From Bacillota bacterium (GTDB taxonomy: Bacteria; Bacillota; Dehalobacteriia; UBA4068; UBA4997), in assembly GCA_017397935.1 (NCBI GenBank), contig JAFQHN010000015.1, positions 66,746-130,745 of the forward strand: DNA of 64,000 bases, read 5' to 3'. Of this stretch, positions 18,316 through 27,825 are shown piece after piece. Position 1 is the first letter of the stretch. Every line of letters begins with the position of its first letter. The notes beneath the pieces are model-generated. The model was not told where the DNA came from. It did no database searches and was given only the letters and a program-made list of their open reading frames with translations. The translations under genes and the position numbers were made by a program.

Positions 18316-19464
18316 CTAATAATTAAATGAACAGATTGAGCCGATAATCTGCCGCCAGCCTTGCAGCAGGTTCATCTTCTCCACCGCGCTTTCGGCCAGC
18401 AGCGGCAGCGTGTTGATAATCTGGCCGTCCTTCAAAATTTGCAGCTCTCCCAACTGTTGGCCGGCGGTAATCGGGGCAGTGGGCAGCTCTGTAACCTTAA
18501 TTTCGGTGGTAAACTCACCGCCCTCGCCCAATTTGCTAAGCACACCGGCCGGATTTTGCAGCACGGCATCCACCGTATCAGCCGCACCTTTGGCCACCGG
18601 TACTGCACAAATCGCCTGCCCTGCCGGGTACAGCAGCTGATAAGCATAATTGTTAAAGCCGTAATTCAGCAGCTCCATAGACTCGGTAAAATGCCCGTGC
18701 ACGGGCACCACCCCCATCACCACGCTGATAAGCCGCATATCGCCGCGCTTGGCCGTGGCCACCAAATTGCGCCCGGCCTCTGATGTATAGCCGGTTTTCA
18801 GGCCATCGGTACCGTCATACCACTTTAACAGGCGGTTGGTATTCCACAGCACCAACGGTTTCGGCTCTCCGCGGAACTGATATTCATAAATGCCGGTGTA
18901 ATCCAACAACCCCGGCACACTTATGGCATGATGTGCCAGTTTGGCCATATCGGCCGCAGTAGTATAATGCTCGGCATCATGCAGACCGTGCGGATTGGCG
19001 TAATGAGTGCCCGTCATCCCCAATTCAGCCGCCCGTTTGTTCATCATCTCCACAAAGCTGCCCATGGTGCCGCCGATATGCTCAGCCACAGCCACGCTGG
19101 CATCATTACCGCTGCCCACCGCCACCGCAATCAGCATTTCTTCCAGCGTTCTGGTTTCTCCGGGGTACAAATACACCTGAGAACCGCCCATACTTGCCGC
19201 ATATTCGCTGGTAGTCACGGTGTCATCAAGCTGGGCCTCACCGCGCTCAACCGCCTCCAAAGCCAACACCAGCGTCATAATCTTGGTAGTGCTGGCCGGG
19301 TAGCGCTTGGCATCAGCATTGGATGATGCCAAAATCTCACCGCTGTCTGCCGCCATCAACACATAAGCCTCGGCATCCAGGGCCGGTACATCGGCCGCCC
19401 ATACCGCCTGTGGCCACAAATTAAGCAGCAGAAGAAATATGATAATGTTCCGCAATTTAATCAT
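18316..19464 (-). CDS. dacF: D-alanyl-D-alanine carboxypeptidase (DacF-like, S11 family)
   Basis: A 382-residue penicillin-binding D,D-carboxypeptidase that trims the pentapeptide of peptidoglycan outside the membrane. The signal peptide is cleaved near AVWA-A. The active site is complete: SxxK is STTK in RYPASTTKIM, SxN is SGN in GSGNDASVAVAE, and KTG is in GLKTGYTSEAGR. A PBP5_C-like beta domain follows, and a weak C-terminal amphipathic stretch could attach it to the membrane. ATG 19464 has GGAGGG upstream. A sigma-G-like promoter precedes it, which together with the ger operon points to a forespore DacF rather than a vegetative DacA. Confidence 0.88.
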   Translation of the reverse strand: MIKLRNIIIFLLLLNLWPQAVWAADVPALDAEAYVLMAADSGEILASSNADAKRYPASTTKIMTLVLALEAVERGEAQLDDTVTTSEYAASMGGSQVYLYPGETRTLEEMLIAVAVGSGNDASVAVAEHIGGTMGSFVEMMNKRAAELGMTGTHYANPHGLHDAEHYTTAADMAKLAHHAISVPGLLDYTGIYEYQFRGEPKPLVLWNTNRLLKWYDGTDGLKTGYTSEAGRNLVATAKRGDMRLISVVMGVVPVHGHFTESMELLNYGFNNYAYQLLYPAGQAICAVPVAKGAADTVDAVLQNPAGVLSKLGEGGEFTTEIKVTELPTAPITAGQQLGELQILKDGQIINTLPLLAESAVEKMNLLQGWRQIIGSICSFNY

Positions 19465-19486
19465 CAGAAAACCCTCCAAACATAGC

Positions 19487-19516
19487 AAATATGGCAGATA
19501 CGCTATATTGCTATGC
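19487..19516 (-). promoter_or_regulatory. Sigma-F/G-like promoter of dacF
   Basis: Minus strand GCATAGC (19516-19510) and CATATTT (19493-19487) are 16 bases apart, the same geometry and a very similar -35 as the gerA promoter at 6279-6308. The same bases also form an imperfect palindrome (CATAGCAA / TTGCTATG), so a hairpin is an alternative reading. Confidence 0.4.
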
Positions 19517-19551
19517 CGGAGGGCAAGCTGTTTAGAACAAGTTTTATTTGA

Positions 19552-20718
19552 TTAAAAAAGTTTTACCGAGCTTCTTATGTTAACGGAGAGAATTAAACCC
19601 ACCGCCACCATATTGATAAGCAAGCTGGTGCCGCCGTAACTGAAAAACGGCAGCGTAATACCGGTAATCGGCATCAGACCAATCGTCATGCCAATGTTGG
19701 TGTAGATTTGGAACAGCAGCATGGCCACAATGCCCGAGACTATCAGCGAGCCAAATAAATCACCGGCCGATAAGGCAATACGCACCGCCCGCAGCAGCAA
19801 GCCGACATACAGCAGCAGCACAAACAGCGACCCAATGAATCCCAACTCCTCGCCCACCACAGCATAAATAAAATCGGTATGGTGGGTAGGCAAAAAGTTG
19901 TTCTGCACCTGAGAGCCTTCGCCGTAACCCTTGCCCAGCAAGCCGCCCGAGCCTATCGCCACCTTGGACTGGATTATCTGATAGCCGGCGTCGGTGGGGT
20001 CCATCTCCGGATTTATGAAAATAATCAATCGGTTAAGCTGGTATGTACGCATCGGCAGGGGCAGCGGCAAATCCTCGGCCAGGTGAGTAAAGCCGTCGGT
20101 AGCAAACCACAAATCGACAAAAACCACACCCACCAGCAGAAAAACTATCAGCAGCAGCACCAGCACCCGTTTGCGGGGGATTCCGGCCAGCCACATCATC
20201 ACCACCATGATAAAACCGAATACCAGGGATGTACCAAGGTCAGGCTCCTTCAAAATCAGCAGCATGGGCACAAATGTCAGCGCAATCGCCCCCCAGAAAA
20301 CCCGCCAATCCTTTATCCGGTGCTGATTACGGGCAAGATAAGCCGCCAGCGACACAATTACCACCAGCTTGCCCAGCTCAGACGGCTGAAAAGTAAATGA
20401 GCCAAAATAAAGCCATCGCGCGGCCTCAACACCCTCTCGCGGGGGAACCAGCAGCACCGCCACCAGCAGCATAAGCATCAACGCATAAGCCGGTTTGGTC
20501 CATTTCTCCAAATCACGGTAATTAAACCAGGCAACTGCGGCAGCCACCAGCACGCCCAACAGCATCCACACGGCCTGCCGCTGCACAAAATAATACGGCT
20601 TGGACGCAACCAGATTGCCCGACGCCGAGGCCAGCACAAACAGGCTGGTACCCAGCAGCACAAGCAGCAGACCGACGAAAAGCCAGTCCACATTTTTAAT
20701 CATTTTTTTATCAAACAC
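19552..20718 (-). CDS. rodA: Rod-shape peptidoglycan polymerase RodA
   Basis: A 388-residue SEDS-family glycosyltransferase with about ten membrane helices. It polymerises glycan strands with PBP2 during elongation. Family hallmarks are FQPSELGKLVVI, LKEPDLGTSLVF, GYQIIQSKVAIGSGGLLGKG (with the catalytic-region Asp nearby), FLPTHHTDFIYAVVGEELGF and LPFFSYGGTSLL. The frame opens at GTG 20718 with GGGAG 11 bases upstream; ATG 20703 is an alternative. It closes the mre-min cluster. Confidence 0.93.
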   Translation of the reverse strand: MFDKKMIKNVDWLFVGLLLVLLGTSLFVLASASGNLVASKPYYFVQRQAVWMLLGVLVAAAVAWFNYRDLEKWTKPAYALMLMLLVAVLLVPPREGVEAARWLYFGSFTFQPSELGKLVVIVSLAAYLARNQHRIKDWRVFWGAIALTFVPMLLILKEPDLGTSLVFGFIMVVMMWLAGIPRKRVLVLLLIVFLLVGVVFVDLWFATDGFTHLAEDLPLPLPMRTYQLNRLIIFINPEMDPTDAGYQIIQSKVAIGSGGLLGKGYGEGSQVQNNFLPTHHTDFIYAVVGEELGFIGSLFVLLLYVGLLLRAVRIALSAGDLFGSLIVSGIVAMLLFQIYTNIGMTIGLMPITGITLPFFSYGGTSLLINMVAVGLILSVNIRSSVKLF

Positions 20719-20786
20719 TTTTATCTAAGCTCCCAAATCCAAATCCCAAATCTAATCCCAAACAGCATAATTTTGCCAAACAGGCA

Positions 20787-21080
20787 TTATTGCTTGATAC
20801 GCACCACCGGTATGCTGGCCACCAGCGCAATCTCGCCCTCACTCTTATTAAAACCCATATCCAGCTGCGATTCATCAATCACCATATAACGCGAAATCAC
20901 ATCAATCAGCTCCGAGCGCAGTTTCAGCAGCATTTCATCGGGAATACTGTTGCCTCTGTCCTGCACCAGCACCAGACGCAGACGCTCCTTGGCAATATCC
21001 TTACTGCCGTGGTTCTTATCATCTTTTTTATTTTCATCCTTGGGGAAAAATTTTGTCAGCAATTCCGAAAAACTCATCAT
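20787..21080 (-). CDS. minE: Cell division topological specificity factor MinE
   Basis: A 97-residue MinE. The N-terminal membrane- and MinD-binding segment carries ERLRLVLVQDRG, and the C-terminal domain is the dimerising beta/alpha part (ISRYMVIDESQLDMGF). It stimulates MinD ATPase and restricts the MinCD inhibitor to the poles. I start at ATG 21080 (MMSFSELL), with AGGAGGG upstream. The start overlaps no coding, as minD ends at 21094. Confidence 0.92.
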   Translation of the reverse strand: MMSFSELLTKFFPKDENKKDDKNHGSKDIAKERLRLVLVQDRGNSIPDEMLLKLRSELIDVISRYMVIDESQLDMGFNKSEGEIALVASIPVVRIKQ

Positions 21081-21093
21081 CGGCCCTCCTTCT

Positions 21094-21888
21094 TCATCGA
21101 CTCGCAAACAAGGTCTTTAAGCGGCTAAAAAAGCCGTCTTTTTCCGTCAAATCCAGCAGCGGCACCTCGGCCCCGCACAATCTTTGGGTGATATTGCGAT
21201 AAGCCTGCCCTGCCTTGGAAAACTGGTCCAACACCGCCGGCTCGCCCCGGTTGGTGGATGTAACGATGGAGTCATCATCGGGCACAATACCCAGCAGATC
21301 CACCGCCAAAATTTCCAGCATATCCTCCACCGACATCATATCACCGCTTTGCACCATGCGCGGGCGTATGCGGTTGATGATAAGGTAAGGCTCGCCCAGA
21401 CCATGCGCCTCCAACAGGCCGATGATCCGGTCGGCATCCCGCACCGCCGAAACCTCGGGCGCAGTCACCACAATGGCCTTGTCCGCACCGGCAATCGCAT
21501 TTTTGAAGCCGTGCTCAATACCGGCCGGGCAATCAATGATGATATAGTCAAAATCCGGCCGCAGCGTGTTGATAAGCTCTACCATTTGCTGCTCGGAAAC
21601 CGCCGTTTTGTCCTTGGTTTGGGCAGCGGGCAGCAAGTGCATATTCTCAAAGCGTTTGTCTTTGATAAGCGCCTGCTTCAAGCGGCAGCGCCCCTGTATC
21701 ACATCCACCACATCATAAACAATGCGGTTTTCTAACCCCAGCACCACATCCAGATTTCTCAATCCGATATCAGTATCCAGCATGGCCACCTGCTTGCCCA
21801 TTTTGGCCAGCCCCGCGCCCAGATTGGCGGTGGTGGTGGTTTTGCCCACACCGCCCTTGCCGGAAGTCACGACATATACAACTCCCAT
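21094..21888 (-). CDS. minD: Septum site-determining ATPase MinD
   Basis: A 264-residue ParA/MinD ATPase with deviant Walker A GKGGVGKTT, switch IIDCPAGIEHGF and a C-terminal amphipathic membrane-targeting helix (FFSRLKTLFASR). It recruits MinC to the membrane. ATG 21888 has GGAGGAAA upstream. It lies between minC and minE as in other Clostridia that keep the oscillating Min system. Confidence 0.95.
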   Translation of the reverse strand: MGVVYVVTSGKGGVGKTTTTANLGAGLAKMGKQVAMLDTDIGLRNLDVVLGLENRIVYDVVDVIQGRCRLKQALIKDKRFENMHLLPAAQTKDKTAVSEQQMVELINTLRPDFDYIIIDCPAGIEHGFKNAIAGADKAIVVTAPEVSAVRDADRIIGLLEAHGLGEPYLIINRIRPRMVQSGDMMSVEDMLEILAVDLLGIVPDDDSIVTSTNRGEPAVLDQFSKAGQAYRNITQRLCGAEVPLLDLTEKDGFFSRLKTLFASR

Positions 21889-21925
21889 AAAATTTCCTCC
21901 TCAATCCTTAGCTTTTTTACATAGC

Positions 21926-22297
21926 TTATTTGCTGACAACATATTTTTCGATAACCACCTCGTCGCCTTTTAAGCGTGCCACCTCGGGGCAATAAGCGTC
22001 CGGGGCAGGCAAACCGTCAGGCGGACGGGTGATGCAGGAAGCTATGCGGATTTGTGTCGGCAACAGAGTAAGCGCGGTAACGGTAGCGGTTTTATCCCCC
22101 TCGGCCCCGGCATGGACCACACCCCTAAGTGCGCCCATGATAACCACATGGCCGGTGGCGATAATCTCGGCACCGGGGTTGACATCCCCCAGCACCAGCA
22201 CATTACCGTTAAATTTAAGCCTCTGGCCAGAGCGCAGCGTGCGCTGCACCAAGGCTGTGTCCGGTATCAATATAATACTTTCTTCTGTTCTAACCAA
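21926..22297 (-). CDS. minC: MinC, C-terminal domain only
   Basis: A 123-residue protein corresponding to the C-terminal beta-helix of MinC. It has LVQRTLRSGQRLKFNGNVLV, the MinD-binding RSGQ/GDVNPGAE region and GALRGVVHAGAEGD, then LPTQIRIAS. The N-terminal FtsZ-inhibiting domain (about 100 residues in normal MinC of 200-230) is missing, and no frame in the 245 bases upstream could encode it. TTG 22297 is the start, with GGGAGG 9 bases upstream. It would still dimerise and bind MinD and membrane. Either this lineage has a shortened MinC or the gene has lost its 5' part. Confidence 0.85.
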   Translation of the reverse strand: MVRTEESIILIPDTALVQRTLRSGQRLKFNGNVLVLGDVNPGAEIIATGHVVIMGALRGVVHAGAEGDKTATVTALTLLPTQIRIASCITRPPDGLPAPDAYCPEVARLKGDEVVIEKYVVSK

Positions 22298-22510
22298 ATC
22301 CTTACGCCTCCCTCAAAAAAATTCGTTGATTGCTTTTGCTATCATAAATTCTAAGGTTTTATGGACGTTTCCTTGGCCAAATACCGCAAATTTAACGCCA
22401 AATTACAGCATAAAACGCTATATTCGGGCAAATTGCACGGTAATCATACTGATAAGTTTTTTCGTCTGCCAAAATCGTCAAAATCTGCCGATAATCTCCC
22501 CTTTATCTTT

Positions 22511-22546
22511 TCATAATGTTATTCATAATGTTATTCATAATATTAT
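22511..22546. repeat. Three tandem copies of a 12-base unit at the PBP2 gene end
   Basis: TCATAATGTTAT occurs twice exactly, then once with one change (TCATAATATTAT). The third copy contains the PBP2 stop codon. It is an isolated short tandem repeat in the 3' flank. Confidence 0.85.
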
Positions 22547-24465
22547 TCCACCACGGATGAGTAAACCGGGGCAGTTGTCAGGCCCTCATAGCCAAAATAA
22601 GCGTCAAAGGCCGCCTTGCACACCGCACCTGCCGAGGCATAACCGTGATAACCGTATTCAATCATGCCGGCAAAGGCTACCTGCGGGTCCTCCGCCGGGG
22701 CATAAGCAATAAACCAGCCATGATAGTCTTTGTTCTTATCATCACCGGCCAGGCCTGTCTGCGCCGTGCCTGTTTTGGCTGCCACCGTAACCGGGTAATT
22801 GCCAAACATAGAATAACCCGTGCCGCCGTCCTGCGTTACCGCAATCATACTGTCACGCAGCACCCGTCCGGCATAATCGCTGATTTCAATTTCATCCATC
22901 ACACGCGGCTGCCATTGATACACCGTTTCGCCTTGGTAATCCACAATTTTATCCACCAGATGCGGCTGCATACGCACACCGCCGTTGGCAATGGTGGCCA
23001 CAGCCTGCGCCATTTGCAGCGGCGTGTAATAACTGTAACCCTGCCCAATGGCCATATAGTGCGTGTCATAACGGTGCCAAACCGCATCGCGCCCCTCAAA
23101 GTTCAGCTGCTTATACTCCGGGTTAGCCAAGAGGCCTCGGGATTCGCCCGTAAGTTCAATGCCGGTAAGCTGGCCATATCCCAGCTTCTTAAAGGTATCA
23201 TACATATTTTCAATGCCGGCCATGGCCGCCACATCCTGAAAATAAGTGTTGCAGGAAACCGCCATCGCCTCCCGCATATTCACCCAGCCGTGCTCTTTGG
23301 TGCACTTGGCTTTTTCAATCGTCCAGGTTTCGGCGCTGCACAAAACCTCGGTTTCGGCATCGACCACACCGCTTACCAGCGCCGCCAGCGCCGTGCTGAC
23401 CTTAAAGGTAGATCCCACAGGATAAGCCGCCGACACCGCACGGTTATAAGTCGGCTTTAATTTTTCATCATAATAATAAGAGGAAAGCTCGCCATCCAGG
23501 CCGATAATAAAATTCTCCGGCTCATAATCCGGGTAAGATGCCAAACCCAGCACCGCACCCGTTTTAACATCCAGCAATACGCCGGCGCCGGCCTGCGCCT
23601 TGGGGCGGGACTTACTGATTTTGGCAACAGTATCTTTCAGCGATTTTTCCATCGCCGCCTGCACCTTGGCATCCAGCGTCAACACCAGAGAATTGCCCGA
23701 TACGCTTGGCTCGCTGGAAACAGTACGCACAATACGGTTTTTGGAGTTTACCTCCAAAATTTGCAAGCCACGCTGCCCACGCAAACCGATCTCCTCGCCC
23801 TCGCTGTTGGCAAAACGCTCCATGGTTTTCTCCAAGCCGGCCTTACCAACCCAGTCAGTCGCCAGATAAGCATAGCTGTCCAGCAGTTCCTCATCGGTAT
23901 CGCTGATTTGGCCCATTTGCCCCAAAAGATGGCTGGCCAAATTGCCGCCGGGGTACACTCGCCGCGGCTCCTCAATAATCAGCAGGCCGGGCAGATCATC
24001 ACGGTTCTCCTCCAACGCCGCCAACAAATGCTGGTTGCCCTCCGCCTCAATGGTAGTGATGACCACCGGCTGATAGGCACGGGGATTGGATTTTACCTTG
24101 TCCAAAATAGCCTCCGCTGTCAGTTCGGGGTCTTTTAAGTACGCCGCCAGATTATTGGCCAGCGTATTTACCTCATCCCCCCGTGAGGCCGCCGTGGAAA
24201 CGCATATTTCATAGCAAATCTCCGACCCTGCCAGCATGATACCGTTGCGGTCATAAATATCACCGCGCTTGGCCGGCTGTGATACAATACGCATCTGGTT
24301 GTTGCTGGAAATCGAAGAATAAACATCGGTATTCAAAATTTGCAGCGCAAACAGCTTAACTGCCAGCACCAGAAACATCACCAGCAGCACCGCCACAAAA
24401 ACCAGCGTCCGCTTGCTGAAATGCTGCTCGGCAGTTTGTTCCGCGCTGTTTATCGGCTCAAACAT
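22543..24465 (-). CDS. mrdA: Penicillin-binding protein 2 (elongation transpeptidase MrdA)
   Basis: A 640-residue class B PBP that cross-links peptidoglycan with RodA during side-wall growth. A single N-terminal membrane anchor is followed by a PBP dimerisation domain (RGDIYDRNGIMLAGSE) and the transpeptidase domain with SxxK = STFK in YPVGSTFKVS, SxN = SCN in MAVSCNTYF and KTG = KTGTAQTG. ATG 24465 has AAAGGAGGG upstream; the longer frame to 24501 has none. It follows mreD by about 50 bases. The stop codon lies in a small tandem repeat. Confidence 0.94.
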   Translation of the reverse strand: MFEPINSAEQTAEQHFSKRTLVFVAVLLVMFLVLAVKLFALQILNTDVYSSISSNNQMRIVSQPAKRGDIYDRNGIMLAGSEICYEICVSTAASRGDEVNTLANNLAAYLKDPELTAEAILDKVKSNPRAYQPVVITTIEAEGNQHLLAALEENRDDLPGLLIIEEPRRVYPGGNLASHLLGQMGQISDTDEELLDSYAYLATDWVGKAGLEKTMERFANSEGEEIGLRGQRGLQILEVNSKNRIVRTVSSEPSVSGNSLVLTLDAKVQAAMEKSLKDTVAKISKSRPKAQAGAGVLLDVKTGAVLGLASYPDYEPENFIIGLDGELSSYYYDEKLKPTYNRAVSAAYPVGSTFKVSTALAALVSGVVDAETEVLCSAETWTIEKAKCTKEHGWVNMREAMAVSCNTYFQDVAAMAGIENMYDTFKKLGYGQLTGIELTGESRGLLANPEYKQLNFEGRDAVWHRYDTHYMAIGQGYSYYTPLQMAQAVATIANGGVRMQPHLVDKIVDYQGETVYQWQPRVMDEIEISDYAGRVLRDSMIAVTQDGGTGYSMFGNYPVTVAAKTGTAQTGLAGDDKNKDYHGWFIAYAPAEDPQVAFAGMIEYGYHGYASAGAVCKAAFDAYFGYEGLTTAPVYSSVVE

Positions 24466-24518
24466 CTTCACCCTCCTTTCCGCAAAATACACTATCCGCA
24501 CATCAACTAATTTTTAAT

Positions 24519-25037
24519 CTACACCTGCTTGGGCAGCGCCTTCAACCAACCGTATGACAGTGATTTATAGGTTGGCAGGTAGATAATCGGCGCCAAAAAG
24601 CAGTTTACCAGCGTACCGCCCAGAATGATCCGGCTGATCAGTGTCATCGAGAAGAAATCACCCGAAATCACACCGATAAACAGGGCATACAGCAAACAGC
24701 TTACCGGGTACGCCACCAGCACCGACACAATCGCAATCAGATAATTTTCCTTAAACAGGTTGCGGGTAAGCCGCCCCAGCAGATAACCGGTTGCCCCCCA
24801 AACCAGGGCGTTAAGCCCCACAAACCGGCCGATCACCAAATCCATCAGCAGGCCGCACAGCAAGCCGTGCTTCACACCGCAGATACTGCCACGCAGCAGG
24901 CCGCCGAAAATCGGGAAGAAAATCAACAACTGCGGGCAAAAAACACCCCAGCCCAAATTGTTAAGCACACCGTATTGCAGCAAAAAGGCCAGCAAATACA
25001 GCACGCCCAATGTCACATATCGCCGCCAGTTCAGCAT
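24519..25037 (-). CDS. mreD: Rod shape-determining protein MreD
   Basis: A 172-residue membrane protein with five or six helices, the usual MreD size. It has the pattern PQLLIFFPIFGGLLRG early and GLLCGLLMDLVIG in the middle. It is part of the MreBCD-RodA-PBP2 elongasome. GAGGAGG stands before ATG 25037. It lies between mreC and mrdA. Confidence 0.9.
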   Translation of the reverse strand: MLNWRRYVTLGVLYLLAFLLQYGVLNNLGWGVFCPQLLIFFPIFGGLLRGSICGVKHGLLCGLLMDLVIGRFVGLNALVWGATGYLLGRLTRNLFKENYLIAIVSVLVAYPVSCLLYALFIGVISGDFFSMTLISRIILGGTLVNCFLAPIIYLPTYKSLSYGWLKALPKQV

Positions 25038-25086
25038 AGCAGCCTCCTCATTACTCGCAAATCACATTTTGCCCCAAAGCCGGCCG

Positions 25087-25914
25087 TTAAACCTTGGGTT
25101 TCAGCACCATAACCTCTTCCAGGCGATTAAAATCCACATAAGAGCGCACGGCAATATCCAGCAGCAAGCCATCACTTTTAAGCTCAATGCTGTTGATGTA
25201 ACCCACCAGCAGGCCTTTGGGATACACACCGCCGTAACCGGAGGTGACCAGCTGCTGATAATTTTCAATTTCGGCGTCATAGGGTACGTGAATCATACTC
25301 AGCTCAGAGGTTTCGCCATCACCCTCCACCACACCGACAGTACGTGAGTTTTGCACCATAGCGCTCACCGCACCCTCACGGTCGGTAATCAGCAAAACCT
25401 CGGCCGTATGGGCAGACGTGTTGATGATGCGCCCCACCAAACCCTGCGCACATACCACCGGCATATCCACCGCAAAACCGTCGTCCGAACCGCCGTTGAT
25501 GACAATGGTCTTATACCAGCTGCTCTGTGCGCGGTTGATAACCGTGGTCGTCACATACTCAAAATTGCTCTTATAATCCTCAACCGAGTTCAACAGCTCC
25601 TGCAAACGCTCATTCTCCTGCTGATATTCCGCCAAATCCACCAGTTGCAGACGCAGCTCGCTGATTTCCTTTTTCAGCTCATCATTTTCGGCGCGGATAT
25701 TATCCACACCCTGCAAATAAGCGCCCCAATTATGCATATTGCCGGCGATAACACCGGCCCCGTTTTGCAGCGGCGCCAAAATTTCGCGCAGCAGCTGCTC
25801 CGGCTTAGAGATATTCTCACGCTCGGTAGATGTTAAACCGGCAAGCAAAAGCACTGCCAACCCCAAACAGGCTGCCAGACCGCCAATCAGCAATTTCTTT
25901 TTTCTCGGAGTCAA
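25087..25914 (-). CDS. mreC: Rod shape-determining protein MreC
   Basis: A 275-residue bitopic protein with one N-terminal membrane helix (about residues 8-27), a coiled coil (about 60-105, IRAENDELKKEISELRLQLV) and the MreC double beta-barrel with SWYKTIVINGGSDDG and VSAMVQNSRTVGVVEG. It positions PBP2 and MreB. The start is probably TTG 25914 (MTPRKKK), 8 bases after GGAGG; a GTG at 25923 would touch that site directly. Confidence 0.9.
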   Translation of the reverse strand: MTPRKKKLLIGGLAACLGLAVLLLAGLTSTERENISKPEQLLREILAPLQNGAGVIAGNMHNWGAYLQGVDNIRAENDELKKEISELRLQLVDLAEYQQENERLQELLNSVEDYKSNFEYVTTTVINRAQSSWYKTIVINGGSDDGFAVDMPVVCAQGLVGRIINTSAHTAEVLLITDREGAVSAMVQNSRTVGVVEGDGETSELSMIHVPYDAEIENYQQLVTSGYGGVYPKGLLVGYINSIELKSDGLLLDIAVRSYVDFNRLEEVMVLKPKV

Positions 25915-26024
25915 AAAAGCCACCCTCCAAATAATAATTCAAACACCAAATACCGGTCAGACACCATTGGTCGGCCGGTAATTTGGCAGAAACATTTTCT
26001 TTTTTATGCCGGGTCGGTTGCAGA

Positions 26025-27035
26025 TTACTTGTTCCGGCCATTATCCAGGATATGGATGTTTTCCAGCACCTTGCTGGTACCCAGCACCACCGCATTCAGC
26101 GCCTGGTCAGAAAGATGCACCATAATGTGCGTTTCCATCGAAACCAGCTTCGGCAAACCGCGCAGCAGCGAGCCGCCGCCGGCCATAACAATACCGCGGT
26201 CCATAATATCCGCAGCCAATTCCGGCGGAGATTTTTCCAGACAGCTCTTAATGGCGTCAATAATCGCAGCCACCGGCTCAGCCAACGCCTGATTAACTTC
26301 ATCGGTGGTAATGGTGATGGTCTTGGGCAGGCCGGTCATCAAATCACGGCCGCGCACCGAGTAAGTCTCGCCCTTTTCATCTTCTTCCAGATAAGCCGAG
26401 CCGATTTGAATTTTAATTTCCTCGGCTGTGCGCTCACCAATCGCCAGATTAAAATTCTTCTTAATATACTGCACAATGGCATCGTCCATTTTATCGCCGG
26501 CCACCCGCACCGAATGAACAGTCACCAGACCGCCCAACGAAATCAAACCAACCTCGGTGGTGCCGCCGCCAATATCCACGATCATATTGCCGACAGGCTC
26601 CATCACCGGCAGGCCCGCCCCGATAGCCGCCGCCATCGGTTCTTCAATCAGGTAGGCTTCCTTGGCACCGGCATTCAGCGCCGCCTCACGGATCGCTCTC
26701 TCCTCCACCGTGGTAACACCGGAGGGCACACAAATAACAATTCTCGGCCGCGAGAAAATAGAGCGATTTTTAACCGCCTTGTCGATAAAATACTTCAACA
26801 TACCCTGTGTGATGTCAAAATCGGCAATCACGCCGTCCTTAACCGGGCGAATAGCCATGATGTTGCCGGGAGTACGGCCCAGCATTTTCTTGGCCTCATT
26901 ACCCACCGCCAAGATTTTACGGCTGTGCTTTTCCACCGCCACCACCGAAGGCTCGGTCATAATGGTATCCTTGCCCTTAACCGATACCAAAGTGTTGGCT
27001 GTGCCCAGGTCAATACCAATATCAATGTTAAACAA
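26025..27035 (-). CDS. mreB: Rod shape-determining actin homologue MreB
   Basis: A 336-residue bacterial actin. Phosphate 1 is IDLGTANT, phosphate 2 is [10 protein letters not shown], and the adenosine loop is [14 protein letters not shown]. It forms membrane filaments that guide side-wall synthesis. Start is TTG 27035 with AAAGGAG 9 bases upstream. First of the mreBCD genes; the radC gene often found between maf and mreB in related bacteria is absent here. Confidence 0.96.
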   Translation of the reverse strand: MFNIDIGIDLGTANTLVSVKGKDTIMTEPSVVAVEKHSRKILAVGNEAKKMLGRTPGNIMAIRPVKDGVIADFDITQGMLKYFIDKAVKNRSIFSRPRIVICVPSGVTTVEERAIREAALNAGAKEAYLIEEPMAAAIGAGLPVMEPVGNMIVDIGGGTTEVGLISLGGLVTVHSVRVAGDKMDDAIVQYIKKNFNLAIGERTAEEIKIQIGSAYLEEDEKGETYSVRGRDLMTGLPKTITITTDEVNQALAEPVAAIIDAIKSCLEKSPPELAADIMDRGIVMAGGGSLLRGLPKLVSMETHIMVHLSDQALNAVVLGTSKVLENIHILDNGRNK

Positions 27036-27243
27036 GCTGTTTTCTCCTTTCTTTTAAGCACTCTGCACTATCCAAACATTTTTCCCATCAATCTGCAACT
27101 ATATCATCACAAAATTTACATCAGCTGTTTTTCTGCGGTATTCCTTTACAACTTATATGGTCAACTTATATTATATTATATTTTCCGCCGTAAATACAAC
27201 AATATTTTCTATTTTATTTAGCGTCTTATGGTTATTTACGCGC

Positions 27244-27825
27244 TTAATTTCCATTCTTAAAATCAGTCAGCGGCAGCAGTTCGGCCAGCAGTCCCATCGG
27301 CAGGCCGACGATGTTGTCGTAAGCACCCTCATAGCCCTGCACAAAAGCCGCCGCACCGCCCTGAATGGCATAAGCACCGGCCTTGTCCATCGGCTCTTTG
27401 GTGGCCACATAAGCGGCAATCTCCGCCGCCGTCACCGCCCGAAAAGTCACTTTGGTTTCGTCAACTGCGGCTGTGATTTCTCCGCCTTGGGCCACCGCAA
27501 CTCCCGTCAAAACGCTGTGAGTCCGCCCGGAGAGTTCAGCCAGCATACGCTCGGCAGCGGCCTTATCCTGCGGTTTGCCAAAAATATGCTCATCAAGCGC
27601 CACCACCGTATCCGCCGCCACAATAACCGCCTGCTCATCACAAATTGCGGCCACAGCCGCAGCCTTTAAGCGGGCATTGGCCACCACCAGCTCATCAGGC
27701 GGCAAATCCGCGGTCAATTCCTCAACATCGGCCACCAGCACTTTCGGTTCAATGCCGGCCGCCCGCAGCAAATCCAGGCGCCGCGGAGAAGCGGAAGCCA
27801 AAATCAGTTGTTTCTGCTTACTCAT
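27244..27825 (-). CDS. maf: Nucleotide pyrophosphatase Maf (YhdE-type)
   Basis: A 193-residue Maf protein that hydrolyses non-canonical or TTP/UTP nucleotides. Conserved pieces are LASASPRRLDLLRAAG at the start, AADTVVALDE with the key Asp, KPQDKAAAERML, and DKAGAYAIQGGA. ATG 27825 with GGGGGTGG upstream overlaps the folC stop by 8 bases, implying translational coupling. A longer frame to 27858 is inside folC. Confidence 0.93.
   Translation of the reverse strand: MSKQKQLILASASPRRLDLLRAAGIEPKVLVADVEELTADLPPDELVVANARLKAAAVAAICDEQAVIVAADTVVALDEHIFGKPQDKAAAERMLAELSGRTHSVLTGVAVAQGGEITAAVDETKVTFRAVTAAEIAAYVATKEPMDKAGAYAIQGGAAAFVQGYEGAYDNIVGLPMGLLAELLPLTDFKNGN

Noticed and set aside
25983-27221. 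A 412-codon plus-strand frame opposite mreB
   Set aside because: It is antisense to a complete actin homologue with no domain of its own.
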